Shown piece by piece: positions 32,685-43,601 of a stretch of DNA of 64,000 nt. Each line of letters starts with the position of its first letter. Position 1 is the stretch's first letter. Under the pieces are notes generated by a model. It ran no database searches, was not told the origin of the DNA, and saw nothing but the letters and a program-made list of their open reading frames with translations. The position numbers and the translations under genes were made by a program. The DNA is from Ctena decussata. Taxonomy: Eukaryota > Mollusca > Bivalvia > Lucinida > Lucinidae. Location of the stretch: NCBI GenBank assembly GCA_963989385.1, contig OZ022501.1:24622602-24686601 (forward strand). Reading direction: 5' to 3'.

Positions 32685-33534
32685 TAAACCACAATATTCA
32701 AATTTTAGGGCATTTGCGGTGATCATTCTAGATGTCCCATTTTTTACGACAAATAAATACTGTTTCAGAATATTTAAGGCAATTGTGGCTACGGTACAGA
32801 ACTTATCTGTGGACCAGATGATAAGTTCATTGTTATAATTTATTTATTTATATTATTATGTATTAATTTTTGTTTATTCATTATGTCCTATTTTTCATTT
32901 TATTTTATTTTATTTTTATTTTTTTTTGTAGTATGCTAGAGCAGCAAAACAAAGGTTGTAGTATGCTAGAGCAGCAAAACAAAGGAGAAACTTGTTAAAA
33001 AAAGTTACAAAAAAATTTAAAAAAAGATAAGTAGGTAAAAGGATAAACAAACGAATAAATTAAAACTGAAATTTAAATACAAAGAAAATAGGAAATAGGC
33101 GCAGATTTAGGACATTTTTTTTTTTTTTTTTTTTTTTCATTCTTTTTTTTCTTTGTCTGCCTTGTGTCATTTTTTCCTGAATGTTTATTTGTTTTCCCTT
33201 CAAAACAACAAAAATTAGGTTGAGACATTTCAGGAGCATGATAAGGCACATAACAGACCATCATTTCTTTGTCACGACCGCCTACTAAGCCTGGCCTTGT
33301 CTGACGAATGACTTTTTTTTTTTCGCTCTCAGTCGTTGATAAATATTATTTCTCACACTTTTTCATGTAGAGACTTTTATGTTTTCATTGCCTTGACTCA
33401 CAGGTCTTGTAATTAACATAATTAACATAATTAATTCTAATAAGAGGACATAGTAAAAATTTCTAAGTATTCTTAGCGAAAGAACCGTTTGCCATTTCGC
33501 GAATAGCTTTATCAAACATAATTCAGCCGCGACA
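32685..33534. other. Unassigned, A/T-rich with T homopolymer
   Basis: Contains TTTATTTATTTATATTATTA tracts, a direct repeat of GTAGTATGCTAGAGCAGC (32930 and 32958) and a T run at 33114-33137. Open frames here depend on the homopolymer. No gene. Confidence 0.4.
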
Positions 33535-33767
33535 CGTGCACGAGAAAACCAACAAAGAGACATATGCCATCAGCGCAGATTCTGATCAGCCTGGACATCC
33601 ACCCAGTCTGATCAGAGTCTTGGCTGTACACTTATAGGATAGCTCAGCGTCTAAGTTAGCTCCATGCAGACAGCGAACACTCTGATCAATCTGGGCGGAT
33701 GCCCAGCCTGATCCGAGTCTTCGCTGGGCGCACATGCCACTTTGTTTGTTTTGACGTGTCGCGGCTC
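33535..33767. repeat. FB-1 element, copy D
   Basis: AGCCGCGACACGTGCACGAG at the left, TTTTGACGTGTCGCGGCTC at the right. The right terminus runs directly into the 55-bp minisatellite, whose unit contains the same GTGTCGCGGCTCA sequence. Confidence 0.8.
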
Positions 33768-34975
33768 AAATCCTGGTGAACAAAGACTTCTCCAGTGTCG
33801 TAGAGATTATGTGGTGCGGCTCATGTCCTGATGGACATAGACTTCTCCAGTGTCGAAGAGATTATGTGCCGTGGCTCATTTCCTGATGGACATAGACTTT
33901 TCTGACGTGGAAGAGATTATGTGCCGTGGCTCATTTCCTGATGGACATAGACTTCTCCAGTTTCGAAGAGATTATGTGCCGCGGCTCATATCCTGATGGA
34001 CATAGACTTCTCTGACGTGGAAGAGATTATGTGTCGCGGCTCATTTCCTAATGGACATAGACTTCTTCGATAATCTCACGACTCACTTCCTGATGGACAT
34101 AGACTTCTCCAGTGTCGAAGAGATTATGTGTCGCGGCTCATTTCCTGATGGACATAGACTTCTCAGTGTCGAAAAGATTATGTGTCGCGGCTCATTTCCT
34201 GATGGACATAGACTTCTCCAGTGTCGAAGAGATTATGTGTCGCGGCTCATTTCCTGATGGACATACCCTTCTCCAGTGTCAAAAAGATTATGTGTCGCGG
34301 CCGATATCCTGATGGACATAGACTTCTCTGACGTGGAAGAGATTATGTGTCGTGGCTCATTTCCTGATGGACATAGACTTCTTCAGTGTCGAAAAGATTT
34401 TGTGTCGCGGCTCATTTCCTGATGGACATATACTTCAGTGTCGAAGAGATTATGTGTCGCGGCTCATTTCCTGATGGACATATACTTCAGTGTCGAAAAG
34501 ATTTTGTGTCGAGGCTCATTTCCTGATAGACATATACTTCAGTGTCGAAAAGATTTTGTTTCGCGGCTCATTTCCTGATGGACATATACTTCAGTGTCGA
34601 AGAGATTATGTGTCGCGGCTCATTTCCTGATGGACATATACTCCAGTGTCGAAGAGATTATGTGTCGCGGCTCATTTCCTGATGGACATAGACTTCTTCG
34701 ATAATCTCACGACTCACTTCCTGATGGACATAGACTTCTCCAGTGTCGTAGAGATTATGTGTCGCGGCTCATTTCCTGATGGACATAGACTTCTCAGTGT
34801 CGAAAAGGTCATATGCTGATGGACATGGACTTCTCCAGTGTCGAAGAGATTATGTGTCGCGGCTCATTTGCTGATGGACATAGTCTTCTCCAGTGTCGAA
34901 GAGATTATGTGTCATGGGTCATATCCTGATGGACATGGACTTCTCCAACGTCGAAGAGATAGAGATTATGTGAGC
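33758..34975. repeat. 55-bp minisatellite, about 22 copies
   Basis: The unit is GTCGCGGCTCATTTCCTGAT, then GGACATAGACTTCTCCAGTG, then TCGAAGAGATTATGT. Variants lack the GACTTCTCC part or replace CCAGTGTCG with TGACGTGG. Open frames such as 34051-34312 only reflect the repeat. The first unit overlaps the end of FB-1 copy D. Confidence 0.9.
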
Positions 34976-35189
34976 ACTTTTAGGTAAACGGGTACACTTT
35001 AATGGGAAGCAAATCTGCTATCTGCACATTTGCCTCCCTTTTCAATGGGGGCAACACTTATTGTAAAATTGTAAAGAATAAAAAAATTGCTCCCCCTCCC
35101 CTCCATCCCCCTTCCCCCGCATTTTCGAAGGGCTTCGTCGCCCCACCAGAAACAGAAGACATAAAACTGTTTCGTTTTGTAACGTTGAT

Positions 35190-35345
35190 AGAAAATGTCA
35201 GAGAGTGGTTTTTCCCCCTTTCCCCCCGGAAAAATGGCTATGGGAAGAACGGCTATATAGTGGATTGTTCGGACCTCATAGAGCCACTTTCCCCCCCCCC
35301 CCCCCCCCCCAGTCCTTTTTCCCCACCGGGAAATTGGCTATTAGT
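35190..35345. repeat. GGAAAAATGGCTATATAG module, left
   Basis: AATGTCAGAGAGTGGTTTTT, CCCCCCGGAAAAATGGCTAT and GGCTATATAGTGGATTG, then a run of C at 35289-35310. The inverse arrangement is at 36055-36270. The long frame across this region (35002-35442) is proline-rich by repeat composition, not a gene. Confidence 0.55.
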
Positions 35346-35360
35346 GAATTTGGTATGGTT

Positions 35361-35545
35361 ATTGGTATTTTTCGGAACAGAACGAAACGGAACGGAATGG
35401 AACAGAGAATTCTATGGAATTAATCGCATAAGAAATGTGTAGGTACTTCAAGGGAGGTAATAAACGTGATTAATATAAAAAAAATCAATATGCAAATTTA
35501 GCAATCATATTTTTATAATAATCAATAATTACTAATTTAAGGAAC
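35361..35545. repeat. Dispersed repeat, GGAACAGAACG family
   Basis: TTGGTATTTTTCGGAACAGA, a TTCTATGGAATTAATCGC block, CAAGGGAGGTAATA, and TGCAAATTTAGCAATCATAT match, in order, the stretch 39478-39650. The two copies show a moderately diverged interspersed repeat. Confidence 0.6.
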
Positions 35546-35677
35546 GCGGAGGGTGTGGTTCTTCTCATCGCAGATATTTTTATACATATTCATACGAATG
35601 CAAGCTACAGAAAAATGTACGAACGGGTGCTTTGTCTAGTCATGGAGTTTATTACATTGAAAATCATAATCGAACGT

Positions 35678-35768
35678 GTGTGCCAATAGGAGTTGAGCCC
35701 ACGACTCCTGCCGCTCGACTCCACGACTCCTGCTTGAAAGGCCAACACTAGTCCAGGCACTCCGCTGC
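35678..35768 (-). other. tRNA-like (SINE head?) sequence
   Basis: On the minus strand GTGCC near 35762 can pair with GGCAC near 35683, bracketing an A-box-like TGGACTAGTGTTGG and a B-box-like GGGCTCAACTCC with a five-pair wobble-rich stem. The middle contains a duplicated GCAGGAGTCGTGG. It is not a normal tRNA. It may be a tRNA-derived SINE head or a coincidence. Confidence 0.25.
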
Positions 35769-36054
35769 GCGCACGCGCAGATGAAAGCTTGTGCAAACAC
35801 AAAATTATATAAATTTATGCACACAACCACGTCCACTTATATCCGTTTACTGGCTAACATGGAAAAGCAAAATTCCTGCCTGAATTCCCTAAAACAAAAA
35901 TAAGACAGACTGATGGACACATACATGCGGTTCTAGCATCTGTTATCCATCGATATTTTACGGACAGATACTCACATTTCTGTTTCAGTTATGAACCTCA
36001 CTATTAGAATTGGAGAAGGAGCAAATTCAACTATGTAGCGTGTTTTCCTGCAAC

Positions 36055-36270
36055 CATTTTACCAGGGGGAAAATCCACTATAGAGGGGAAAAACGGCTAT
36101 GCAAAAACACGTATAGTAGATTTTCCCCGGGGAAAATTGTCTATATAGTCATATTTCCGGGGGGGAAATTCTACTATATAGCCATTTTTCCGGTGGGAAA
36201 TTCTACTATGGTAGTCATTTTTCCGGGGGGAAAAACTACTAGGGGGGAAAAGCTACTCTCTGACAGAAAA
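36055..36270. repeat. GGAAAAATGGCTATATAG module, right (inverted)
   Basis: CTATATAGTCATATTTCCGG, ATATAGCCATTTTTCCGGTG and GTAGTCATTTTTCCGGGG recur in tandem and end in GCTACTCTCTGACAG. It is the inverse of the module at 35190-35345, so the pair may be the arms of one 1.08-kb element. Confidence 0.55.
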
Positions 36271-36389
36271 CAGGAAAATGTACCCATACATATTAGGACG
36301 AGAATAAAGCGTTTCAATATGTACAGTTGGGACGGTAAGTATTGTGAAGTCAGGACACATATACGCTGACTTCACACTTTATACTTCAC

Positions 36390-37730
36390 AGTTCTTCCTA
36401 GCTCATAATTATTGACTTTGAAGTGTAAAGCGCTAAGCTGTATAAAGCGTGAGGTATATGTGATAAATGAATTGTGAAGTATAAATTGTGAAAGCTGCAA
36501 TACGAGGCGTGAGGTTATAATAATGAATTATGAACTTAGAAATATAAACTCTGTAGTATTAATTATGAATACGGGCTGAGAAATTGTAGAGGTATGAAGT
36601 ATGATCTGTAAAGAATGAAGTGGGGTATGAATTCTGATATATAATTATGAAGAAAGAAGTGTAAAGATTGAATCAATAACTATGAAGCGTGAAGTATAAG
36701 TGTAAAGTGTGAAGTTTTATTCATGAATTCTGAAGTATGAACTGTGAAGTGAAGATACGAACTAAAAATTTTGAAATATGAGACTATGAATGTGAACCGT
36801 TAAGTATGAACTGTGAAGAATGAAGTATTATGAACTGTAAGTTACGAAATATTAAAATTTGAAGTATGAACTGTAAAGTGCACAATATGAAGTGTGAAGT
36901 ATAAGCTAAAAAGTATGAACCATGAAGTATGTACTGTGAAATGAAAAGTATGAACTTTGAAAAGTGAAGTGTGTGTTGTGAACTGTTAAGTATGTACAGT
37001 GAAGTGTGAAGAATGACCTATGAAGTGTAATTGGGAAGTATATACTATGAAGTGTTAGCTGTATGTACTATGAAGTATGAACTGTGTAGTGGGAACTGTG
37101 AACGGTGACGTATGCATTATGAATTGTTAAGTATGAACTGTGAAAAGTGAAGTACTATGAACTGTCAGTTGTGAAATATTAACTGTAAAGTATGAACTGT
37201 AAAGTGCAAAGTATTAGCTGTATATACTGCGAAGTATGAATTGTGAAGTGGGAACTGTGAACGGTGAAGTATGACTTGTGAATTGTTAAGTATAAACTGT
37301 GAAGTGAGAAGTATGAAATGAAACTTATATACTAGGAAATGTGATGTATGTACCAGATATAAAGTAGGAAGTGTGAAGTATAAACTGTGAATTAGAACTA
37401 TGAAGTATGACCTAATAAATAGGAACTTTGAAGAATGAATTGAGAAGTGTGAAAGTATGAACTGTGAACGATGACGTATAATCCGTGAATAATGAATTAT
37501 GAAGTATAAACTGTAAAGCCTGAACTGGGAAGTGTGAAGCATGAAGTTTGAAGTATGAGCTGTGAAGTATGAATTGTGAACATTTAGCATGAAGGGTGAA
37601 ATATAAAGTGGAAATATGAACAATAAATTCTGAAGTATGTAACGTCACATCCCGTAATCTTGTATTTTGAAATTACAATAGACCTTGAAATAGAAACTGT
37701 AAATTGATGTTTGAACCTGAAGTTATGAAG
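36390..37730. repeat. Degenerate 14-bp repeat, TGAAGTATGAACTG
   Basis: For 1.3 kb the sequence is built of loose variants of TATGAACTGTGAAG. Spacing drifts and no two units match for long. The 152-codon minus-strand frame is a by-product. It resembles an old, decayed satellite or a slippage-generated tract. Confidence 0.75.
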
Positions 37731-38151
37731 TCGTCACCGGTCTTTCGTACATTGTTCATACTTGATAATTCACACTTCACAGCTAATGCTGAATGTTTCA
37801 TGTCTCATTCTCCATCCTTCATTCCTAAAGGTTCATGATTCAAAAATCACAGTTCACACTTCGTAGTTCGTAGTTCATAGTTCAAAGTTCATATTATTAT
37901 AGTATAAACTACAAAATGTGAACTGAGGGCTAGAAGTACGAGCTTTAAAGTGTTCCGTTCCGTCCTCCAATAGCCTTTTAGAAAACTTTAAGAATAAATT
38001 TGACGTCACCACCTACTTTTCGTTATTTTCTGCTCATTTTTTGAATATAGAAATTGGTTATCAATAAACTACAGTGTTGCAAACTTGCATACTGTCCTGT
38101 TGGGTGATACAGGTTGCAATACTAATATAATGGACCTTTTCTGGTCCTAAT

Positions 38152-38254
38152 CAGCGGGCACATGACGTCGAAATAACGTCTTACTGAAGTCGATGCGACG
38201 TAATTACATCGCATCGACATCAGTATGGCGTCATTACGACGTCATGTGCCCTTT
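38152..38254. repeat. FB-4 MITE inside duplication, copy 1
   Basis: CAGCGGGCACATGACGTCGA to GACGTCATGTGCCCTTTAG, with the GCGACGTAATTACATCGC centre. Related to the copy at 24926. Confidence 0.75.
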
Positions 38255-38863
38255 AGATTCAAATCAGGAAGTCATCTAACCTGACCTTACCAAACTTTAC
38301 CTTACCTTTCCTTATCTTGCCCAAAATATATTACCTGCTGTTACTGGAACTTAAGCACTCTACATTACTACAGAAATGAGGTTTCCATGACCTGCTTGGG
38401 CTAAATTTGAGCAGTTCCCATTCAGTACTCCTACTTTCATATTCATATGATGACGTCAACACAGTGGACGTTTAACCACAAAGGTGTCTTTTGTCAAAAA
38501 CACTTAATGTCTCATTCTCCGTTCTTCATTCCTTAAGGTTCCTGATTCAAAAATCACAGTTCACACTTCGTAGTTCGTAGTTCATAGTTCAAAGTTCATA
38601 TTATAAGAGTATAAACTACAAAATGTGAACTGAGAGCTAGAAGTACGAGCTTTAAAGTGTTCCGTTCCGTCCTCCAATAACCTTTTAGAAAACTTGAAGA
38701 ATAAATTTGACGTCACCACCTACTTTTCGTTATTTTCTGCTCATTTTATTTTTTTGGATATAGAAATTGGTTATGCATAAACTACAGTGTTGCAAACTTG
38801 CATACTGTCCTGTTGGGTGATACAGGTTCCAATACTAATATAATGGACCTTTTCTGGTCATAA

Positions 38864-38954
38864 CCAGCAACACATGACGTCGAAATGACGTCGTACTGAA
38901 GTCGATGCGACGTAATTACATCGCATCGCCATCATTACGACTCATGTGCCCTTT
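38864..38954. repeat. FB-4 MITE inside duplication, copy 2
   Basis: CCAGCAACACATGACGTCGA to CTCATGTGCCCTTTAG. It has lost about 12 bp on the right arm relative to copy 1. Confidence 0.7.
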
Positions 38955-39477
38955 AGATTCAAATCAGTAAGTCACCTAACCTGACCTTACCAAACTTTAC
39001 CTTTCCTTATCTTGCCCAAAATATATTACCTGCTGTTACTGGAACTTAAACATTCTACATTACTACAGAAAATGAGGTTTCCATGACCTGCTTGGGTTAG
39101 ATTTGAGCAATTCCCATTCAGTACTCCTATTTTCATATTCATATGATAACGTCAACACAGTGGACATCAAACCACAAAGGTGTCTTTTGTCAAAAACGCT
39201 TTATGATAATCAGATTGTTAATAACAAATTTATTGCTTAGAGACAAAAAGTTACATTTTGATGGCCAATTTTAATGGGCATTATCTCTAAATTATGTAAA
39301 TACATACATCTTCATAGGGAGTCTAAACAAAAAAGATCCATTTTGACTGACATTTTCGTAGAAATGTCACAAAATTGATTCACCATGATTTATAGTTTTG
39401 TCTTTCATGTATAGTATCGTAGACATTGAGTTTACTGAACTGAACCTAGCATGTGCGACAACTTCTGAAATCCTGCT

Positions 39478-39749
39478 ATTGGTATTTTGTGGAACAGAAC
39501 GGAACAAAGGAATCATTTCTACGGAATAAATCGCATTGTTAATCTATAAGATTGACAAGGGAGGTTATCACTGAGCTTTCATTCCGTAAAATAAAATGCA
39601 AATTTAGCAACCAATTTATCATAATAATCAATAATTGGTAGTTTGAGAAACTAGGAAAGGCTTACGAGAATTGAAACAGAACAGAACAGACTGGGTGCTA
39701 AGGGGGAGGACGAAAGCTATGGTAGCTGTTCCGTTCCGCAAAATACCAA
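39478..39749. repeat. Inverted-repeat element, TTGGTATTTTGYGGAAC ends
   Basis: ATTGGTATTTTGTGGAACAG at the left and GTTCCGTTCCGCAAAATACC at the right are inverted copies. The interior matches 35361-35545. The two overlapping opposite-strand frames are shadows of it. Confidence 0.65.
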
Positions 39750-39974
39750 ATACCTTGAAATCCCATTGGCCACAAAACATAGCAGTGCATTTGGCATTAG
39801 GAGCAAATTTTTTCCTTTCAGAGTTGATCCGCATTCATGGAGAGAGGAGGCAAAAATGAAGATGGCAAAGTAGCTTCCCCTGTAACCCATTCAACAGGCT
39901 TAACACGACTTTGCTACAATACGGTGTACCATAAGGGGATCATTTAGCACTCTGCGACATCTGGCGGGCAATTT

Positions 39975-40173
39975 TCCGTATTTATTCGACTATAAGACGT
40001 AGGATTTTCCTTCCAAAACAATAAAAGTCTAGATCCGTCTTACAAGACGGATCTAGATTTTTGGGATTGTTTGAGAACAGAAATAACACACGACCGATTT
40101 ACATATTAAAGGTACTTTTGGGGAGAGAAGCCCCCTTTTTATAGCCGAATAAATAGATATTAAAATAATACGG
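39975..40173. repeat. Foldback element, CCGTATTTATTCG ends
   Basis: TTCCGTATTTATTCGACTAT is mirrored by ATAGCCGAATAAATAG and a final ATACGG. The middle has a perfect GTCTAGATCCGTCTT / AAGACGGATCTAGAT hairpin. No coding sequence. Confidence 0.65.
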
Positions 40174-40555
40174 CACACATGTACATCTGTATTGAACTGT
40201 TAACCTTTCAGGCTTAGTTACATTTTGAAGGTGATCTTGTTTATCTGACCTTGATATTCAGTCTTCCTGCAAGCAGCAGACAAAAGAAATTGATTTCCCA
40301 TATAATGGGCAAAAGAGCAGCTTACGAGAGATTATGTCTGCCTAGCTACTGGCAACACGTTAGGGAAAAAACTATATATAATGGGACGAGAAAAGGTGCC
40401 TAACAGCCTGCGAGAACAGCGAAGATCTAGATAAGTCGACGCAACTGACTAGAGTGGTATTTGCCCGTGGTGCGGCTTATCAAACTCGGCAAGAAGGTTG
40501 AGGTGTGGGGTGAGATTGTAATCCGACTTGGAACAGTTTTAGCAAAGCTACAGCA
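40174..40555. other. Unassigned
   Basis: No gene or repeat recognised. Confidence 0.3.
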
Positions 40556-40765
40556 TATCAAAAATTCTCTGAGATATTTTTTTTGTTTCTCAACGGAAAA
40601 ATATGTTGTGACCTCTTATTAGAAATGTCTCGAGCAGATCTATGTTGCGACCCTCATTAGAGCCGTCTCGATTCTAGTGAGAGTCACAGCATATGTTTTA
40701 TGGGGACATATGAAACATTAGGGGCATATCCCTAAATTATCCCTGTTTTTCTTTCTTACCTAAAG
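40556..40765. repeat. FB-5 element, decayed copy
   Basis: TTGTGACCTCTTATTAGAAA, GAGCCGTCTCGATTCTAG and GAGTCACAGCATATG keep the arm motifs of the copy at 31996-32198. The outer ends are hard to define. Confidence 0.5.
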
Positions 40766-41120
40766 AACTGCTGTTAGAAAATGGGACCAGAACTTCAAAC
40801 TAAGTGTGGGAAGATGTTCTAAACGTAATATAGGGACTCCAGATAAATACAAACAGAATGGTAAAATTGCTACATGTATTAGGTTCCTTATTTCTGTGCC
40901 AAAAGAAAGAAAGAAAAATAAAAAAACTGACCACACGTTCTACCGAATATGGCTTAAGTACAAAGAAAGAAAGAATAGCCATTCGTTTTACCTACTATAC
41001 AAAACAACTTTGATTTTTTTTACACCAGGTGAAGAAAGAAGTATGAATGATTAAAAACTCGAGAAATAAAACAGTGCCGATGGCTACAGGCATGAAGAGA
41101 GTGTATGATGGAGAACTTAC

Positions 41121-41282
41121 AAGCCAAATATATTTTTCTTTCCTATTGGCATACAAAGATTTGACATTTAACCGTAAATCTTGACACTGGGTGTACGTGC
41201 CATTGCCCATAGGTTTAACGTAAACAACATTTGCTTCGTAACAGAATTTGATAAGTGTGAAATTCATTTCTCTCAATCCAAC
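41121..41282 (-). CDS. Candidate internal exon (gene model A, exon 4?)
   Basis: On the minus strand an acceptor (ACATATTTAG) precedes a stop-free 162-bp stretch, phase 0, ending at a consensus donor CTT|GTAAGT. It encodes LREMNFTLIKFCYEANVVYV and, further on, GTYTQCQDLRLNVKSLYANR. Composition is protein-like. I recognise no domain. Its length is an exact multiple of three, as is the candidate exon at 43602-43718, so the two can be spliced in frame. There is no evidence linking them apart from strand, order and phase. Confidence 0.4.
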
Positions 41283-42202
41283 CTAAATATGTCATATTAA
41301 AATATATGAGTGATTAGCAAACTTCATCCCAGTCGACACGCGACGTTGGTATCATGTCCACCATGCCCACCCATCGTTGTCCAACCGTTACTGTTAATGT
41401 GTTCAAAGAGAATCTGGCAGCTGACTTTTCATGAACTTGTTCTAAAACTTCGGAGCAGTGGATTTCTGCAACATTGCATCAGCTTCGACGTAACGTCATG
41501 TAAACGTCGCCACAGCGTAGCGACACTGATGAGAAGTTGTTTCAAAGTTATGTGGCCGCTGGATAGTATAATAAATTCAGCCTGTTGCACGGTTCGATAG
41601 ACCAATTTGATGTAGTGCTCTATATTAAGCCAAGTTTGTGTCGGTTTGAGGAGACATCTAGTTGTTGGTCAGTTCCTAAATCTCTGATTTTCATTGGTCA
41701 CAACGCATCACACCCCTAAGTCTGGTACCCTGTCCAGAATACTACCGTTGTTCTATAACGGAAACCTCGATAAACGTCGGGAACCAAGATGCACAATTTA
41801 CCAAAACATCTTTGTTTTTCATTGGTCACTATGTCCCACACCCCAAAAATGCGGCCCATAGAATAACCGAAACGCACGAAACACCGGATCGAACCTGAAT
41901 TTACCAAACCGCACTTAAATATTAGTTTTCCTGTGCCTCTAGGGCAGACTGTGCGGGTCGTGCATAGCTGCAATAGCTGGTTTACAGTTAACTCTCACTT
42001 AACCCGCTACCTCCTGCACCGTAGACAAGGGTCTCTAATACTCGACCACGCCCTTCTGTTTCGTCTAAATAAAAAGCCGAATGGGCTTCAAAGGTATGCT
42101 ACTGAAGAAAAAAATACCATTTTATTCGTTTGTCTCCGAACCGTAAACCAAATGCGACCTACCCTAGACCAGTGTGTTTAACTATGAAGCCTGGGAACCA
42201 AT
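41283..42202. other. Unassigned, no clear gene
   Basis: A 96-codon plus-strand frame (41310-41600) and an 85-codon minus-strand frame (41716-41973) lack domains and splice context. TTTTCATTGGTCAC recurs at 41689 and 41817, the sign of a short local duplication. Confidence 0.25.
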
Positions 42203-42305
42203 CCCAGCGGGCACACAACGTTGAATCACTATTGATTCAACGTTGGTTGAACATCATGTCGTTGTAATAACTTTGATTAAATGTGAACGCTGAGCACCCA
42301 GTGGG
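42203..42305. repeat. FB-3 element, copy with diverged right arm
   Basis: CCCAGCGGGCACACAACGTT with GAATCACTATTGATTCAACG, ending GAGCACCCAGTGGG. The right arm has few AACGTT motifs left. Confidence 0.65.
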
Positions 42306-42477
42306 AATGGACTGCGCAGTTAGTTTTTACAAACAATATAGGCCCATTTTTTTCAAAACCATCTTCGTGTACCGAGGCAGGTTTGATCACAATGCATTGT
42401 TCAAGGTAAATGAGTACATTCAAGGGATCAAGGGAAATCACACTACCATTTTCATTTTTGCTTCGCCTCTCAATAGG

Positions 42478-42539
42478 GATCAACTCTTGAAGGAAAGAAT
42501 TTGCTCCCCAGGAGCAAATTCTTTCCTCAAGTGTTGATC
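42478..42539. repeat. 62-bp near-perfect hairpin
   Basis: GATCAACTCTTGAAGGAAAG and AATTTGCTCC pair with GGAGCAAATT and CTTTCCTCAAGTGTTGATC around a three-base loop. It is longer and tighter than chance. It could be a small palindromic insertion. The loop is too small for a typical microRNA precursor. Confidence 0.7.
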
Positions 42540-43183
42540 CTCTTTTGAAGAGGCTTCGTAATCCAGAAAACCAAACAGGAAGTCACAAAAGTTGTTCCCC
42601 TCCGTAAACATTGTGAAAAAAAATGGAAGTATACCAATACGCCTTAAAGTACAATGAACTTTTACAATCGATGCAATTTCAAAGCACGAAGACTTGCATT
42701 GCTGCACATAGATAATACCAAAATAATCGACTAGCCGCGAGAAACGATGTCTCAGGTATTTGCAAAGCACAGGCTAGTTAGTGTGCGCATTCGCCAAGAT
42801 TTATCTGCTCATAACAAGCTATCGAAACCTGCAGAAAGCGAACCTCTTTGCAAGAGGGGATGCGCAAGATAGCCAGCATTTTCGTTTTAGTGCTTATTAT
42901 GCCACTTAGTTCAGTTATTAGCCCATATCTTCTCACCCAATAAGAGTAAACAGTACGTGTTACTCAACAGGACTTTCCTTGTTTTCGATCTAAAATATTC
43001 ATGGTTATTTACTAAGTGCGCTCAGTTTCATACTAGATATTGAACATGCACAAAATCCCTCTGGCTGAAATGTTGGAATGTTACCAAACTGAAGTTCTGG
43101 ACAGGCACACAAATATGTCATGAGACTCTTTTACGTGCTGACTGATGGGCGTGTAAACCTTGATGGTGTCATTGATCACACTG
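42540..43183. other. Unassigned
   Basis: No gene recognised. Open frames are short and lack splice context. Confidence 0.3.
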
Positions 43184-43310
43184 CCTTCCGCCCAATCTGG
43201 TCAGAGTTTTCGCTTTGCACTTAAAGGGTAGCTAAGGGTCTAAGCTAGCTTCATGCTGAGTCTTCACTAGGCGCACATGCCACTTTGTTGGTTTTGTCGT
43301 GTCGTGGCTC
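43184..43310. repeat. FB-1 element, half copy E
   Basis: Only the right arm is present, from CCTTCCGCCCAATCTGG through AGGGTAGCTAAGGGTC to the terminal TGTCGTGTCGTGGCTC. The left arm is missing. Confidence 0.7.
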
Positions 43311-43402
43311 AATTTTAGTGGCAAATACCAGAGATAGAGCTTCAGATTTGAAGTTTTGATGTCACTTCTGAAATACTGTCTCTTCGTCTTCAACAAAAAC
43401 AT

Positions 43403-43509
43403 CCCAGTAGGCACACAACATTGAATCAACGTTGAATCAACATTGATTCAACGTCATGACGTTGAATCAACGTTGATTCAATGTTGATTCAACGTTATGT
43501 GCCCAGTGG
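43403..43509. repeat. FB-3 palindromic MITE, full copy
   Basis: CCCAGTAGGCACACAACATT at the left and AACGTTATGTGCCCAGTGG at the right. Between them GAATCAACGTTGATTCAAC-type units repeat about every 10-12 bp around a CGTCATGACG centre. It is the best FB-3 copy in the window. Confidence 0.8.
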
Positions 43510-43601
43510 AATATATTCTGATCCCTGAATTAACGGTGTGATTCCAAAGGTTTTATGGAGACTAAGAAAAACAATATACATAAATCATCATCAAAACCCA
43601 C

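Larger units (their letters stand above)
37801..39203. repeat. Tandem duplication, unit about 707 bp
   Basis: The segment beginning TGTCTCATTCTCC at 37801 recurs at 38508, and the two copies stay colinear through TTTGACGTCACCACCTACTT, the FB-4 element, TTACCTGCTGTTACTGGAAC and GTGTCTTTTGTCAAAAAC. They differ by scattered substitutions and small gaps. Both hold the same FB-4 insertion (38152, 38864), so the insertion came first. Confidence 0.9.

Noticed and set aside
34051..34312. Plus-strand frames with repeated DGHRLL peptides
   Set aside because: Translation of the 55-bp minisatellite; the frames stop where units vary in length.
35002..35442. 146-codon plus-strand frame with poly-Pro
   Set aside because: Driven by a C run and the GGAAAAATGGC module; no conserved domain.
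37165..37648. 152-codon minus-strand frame rich in His, Phe, Ser
   Set aside because: Produced by the degenerate TGAAGTATGAACTG tract.
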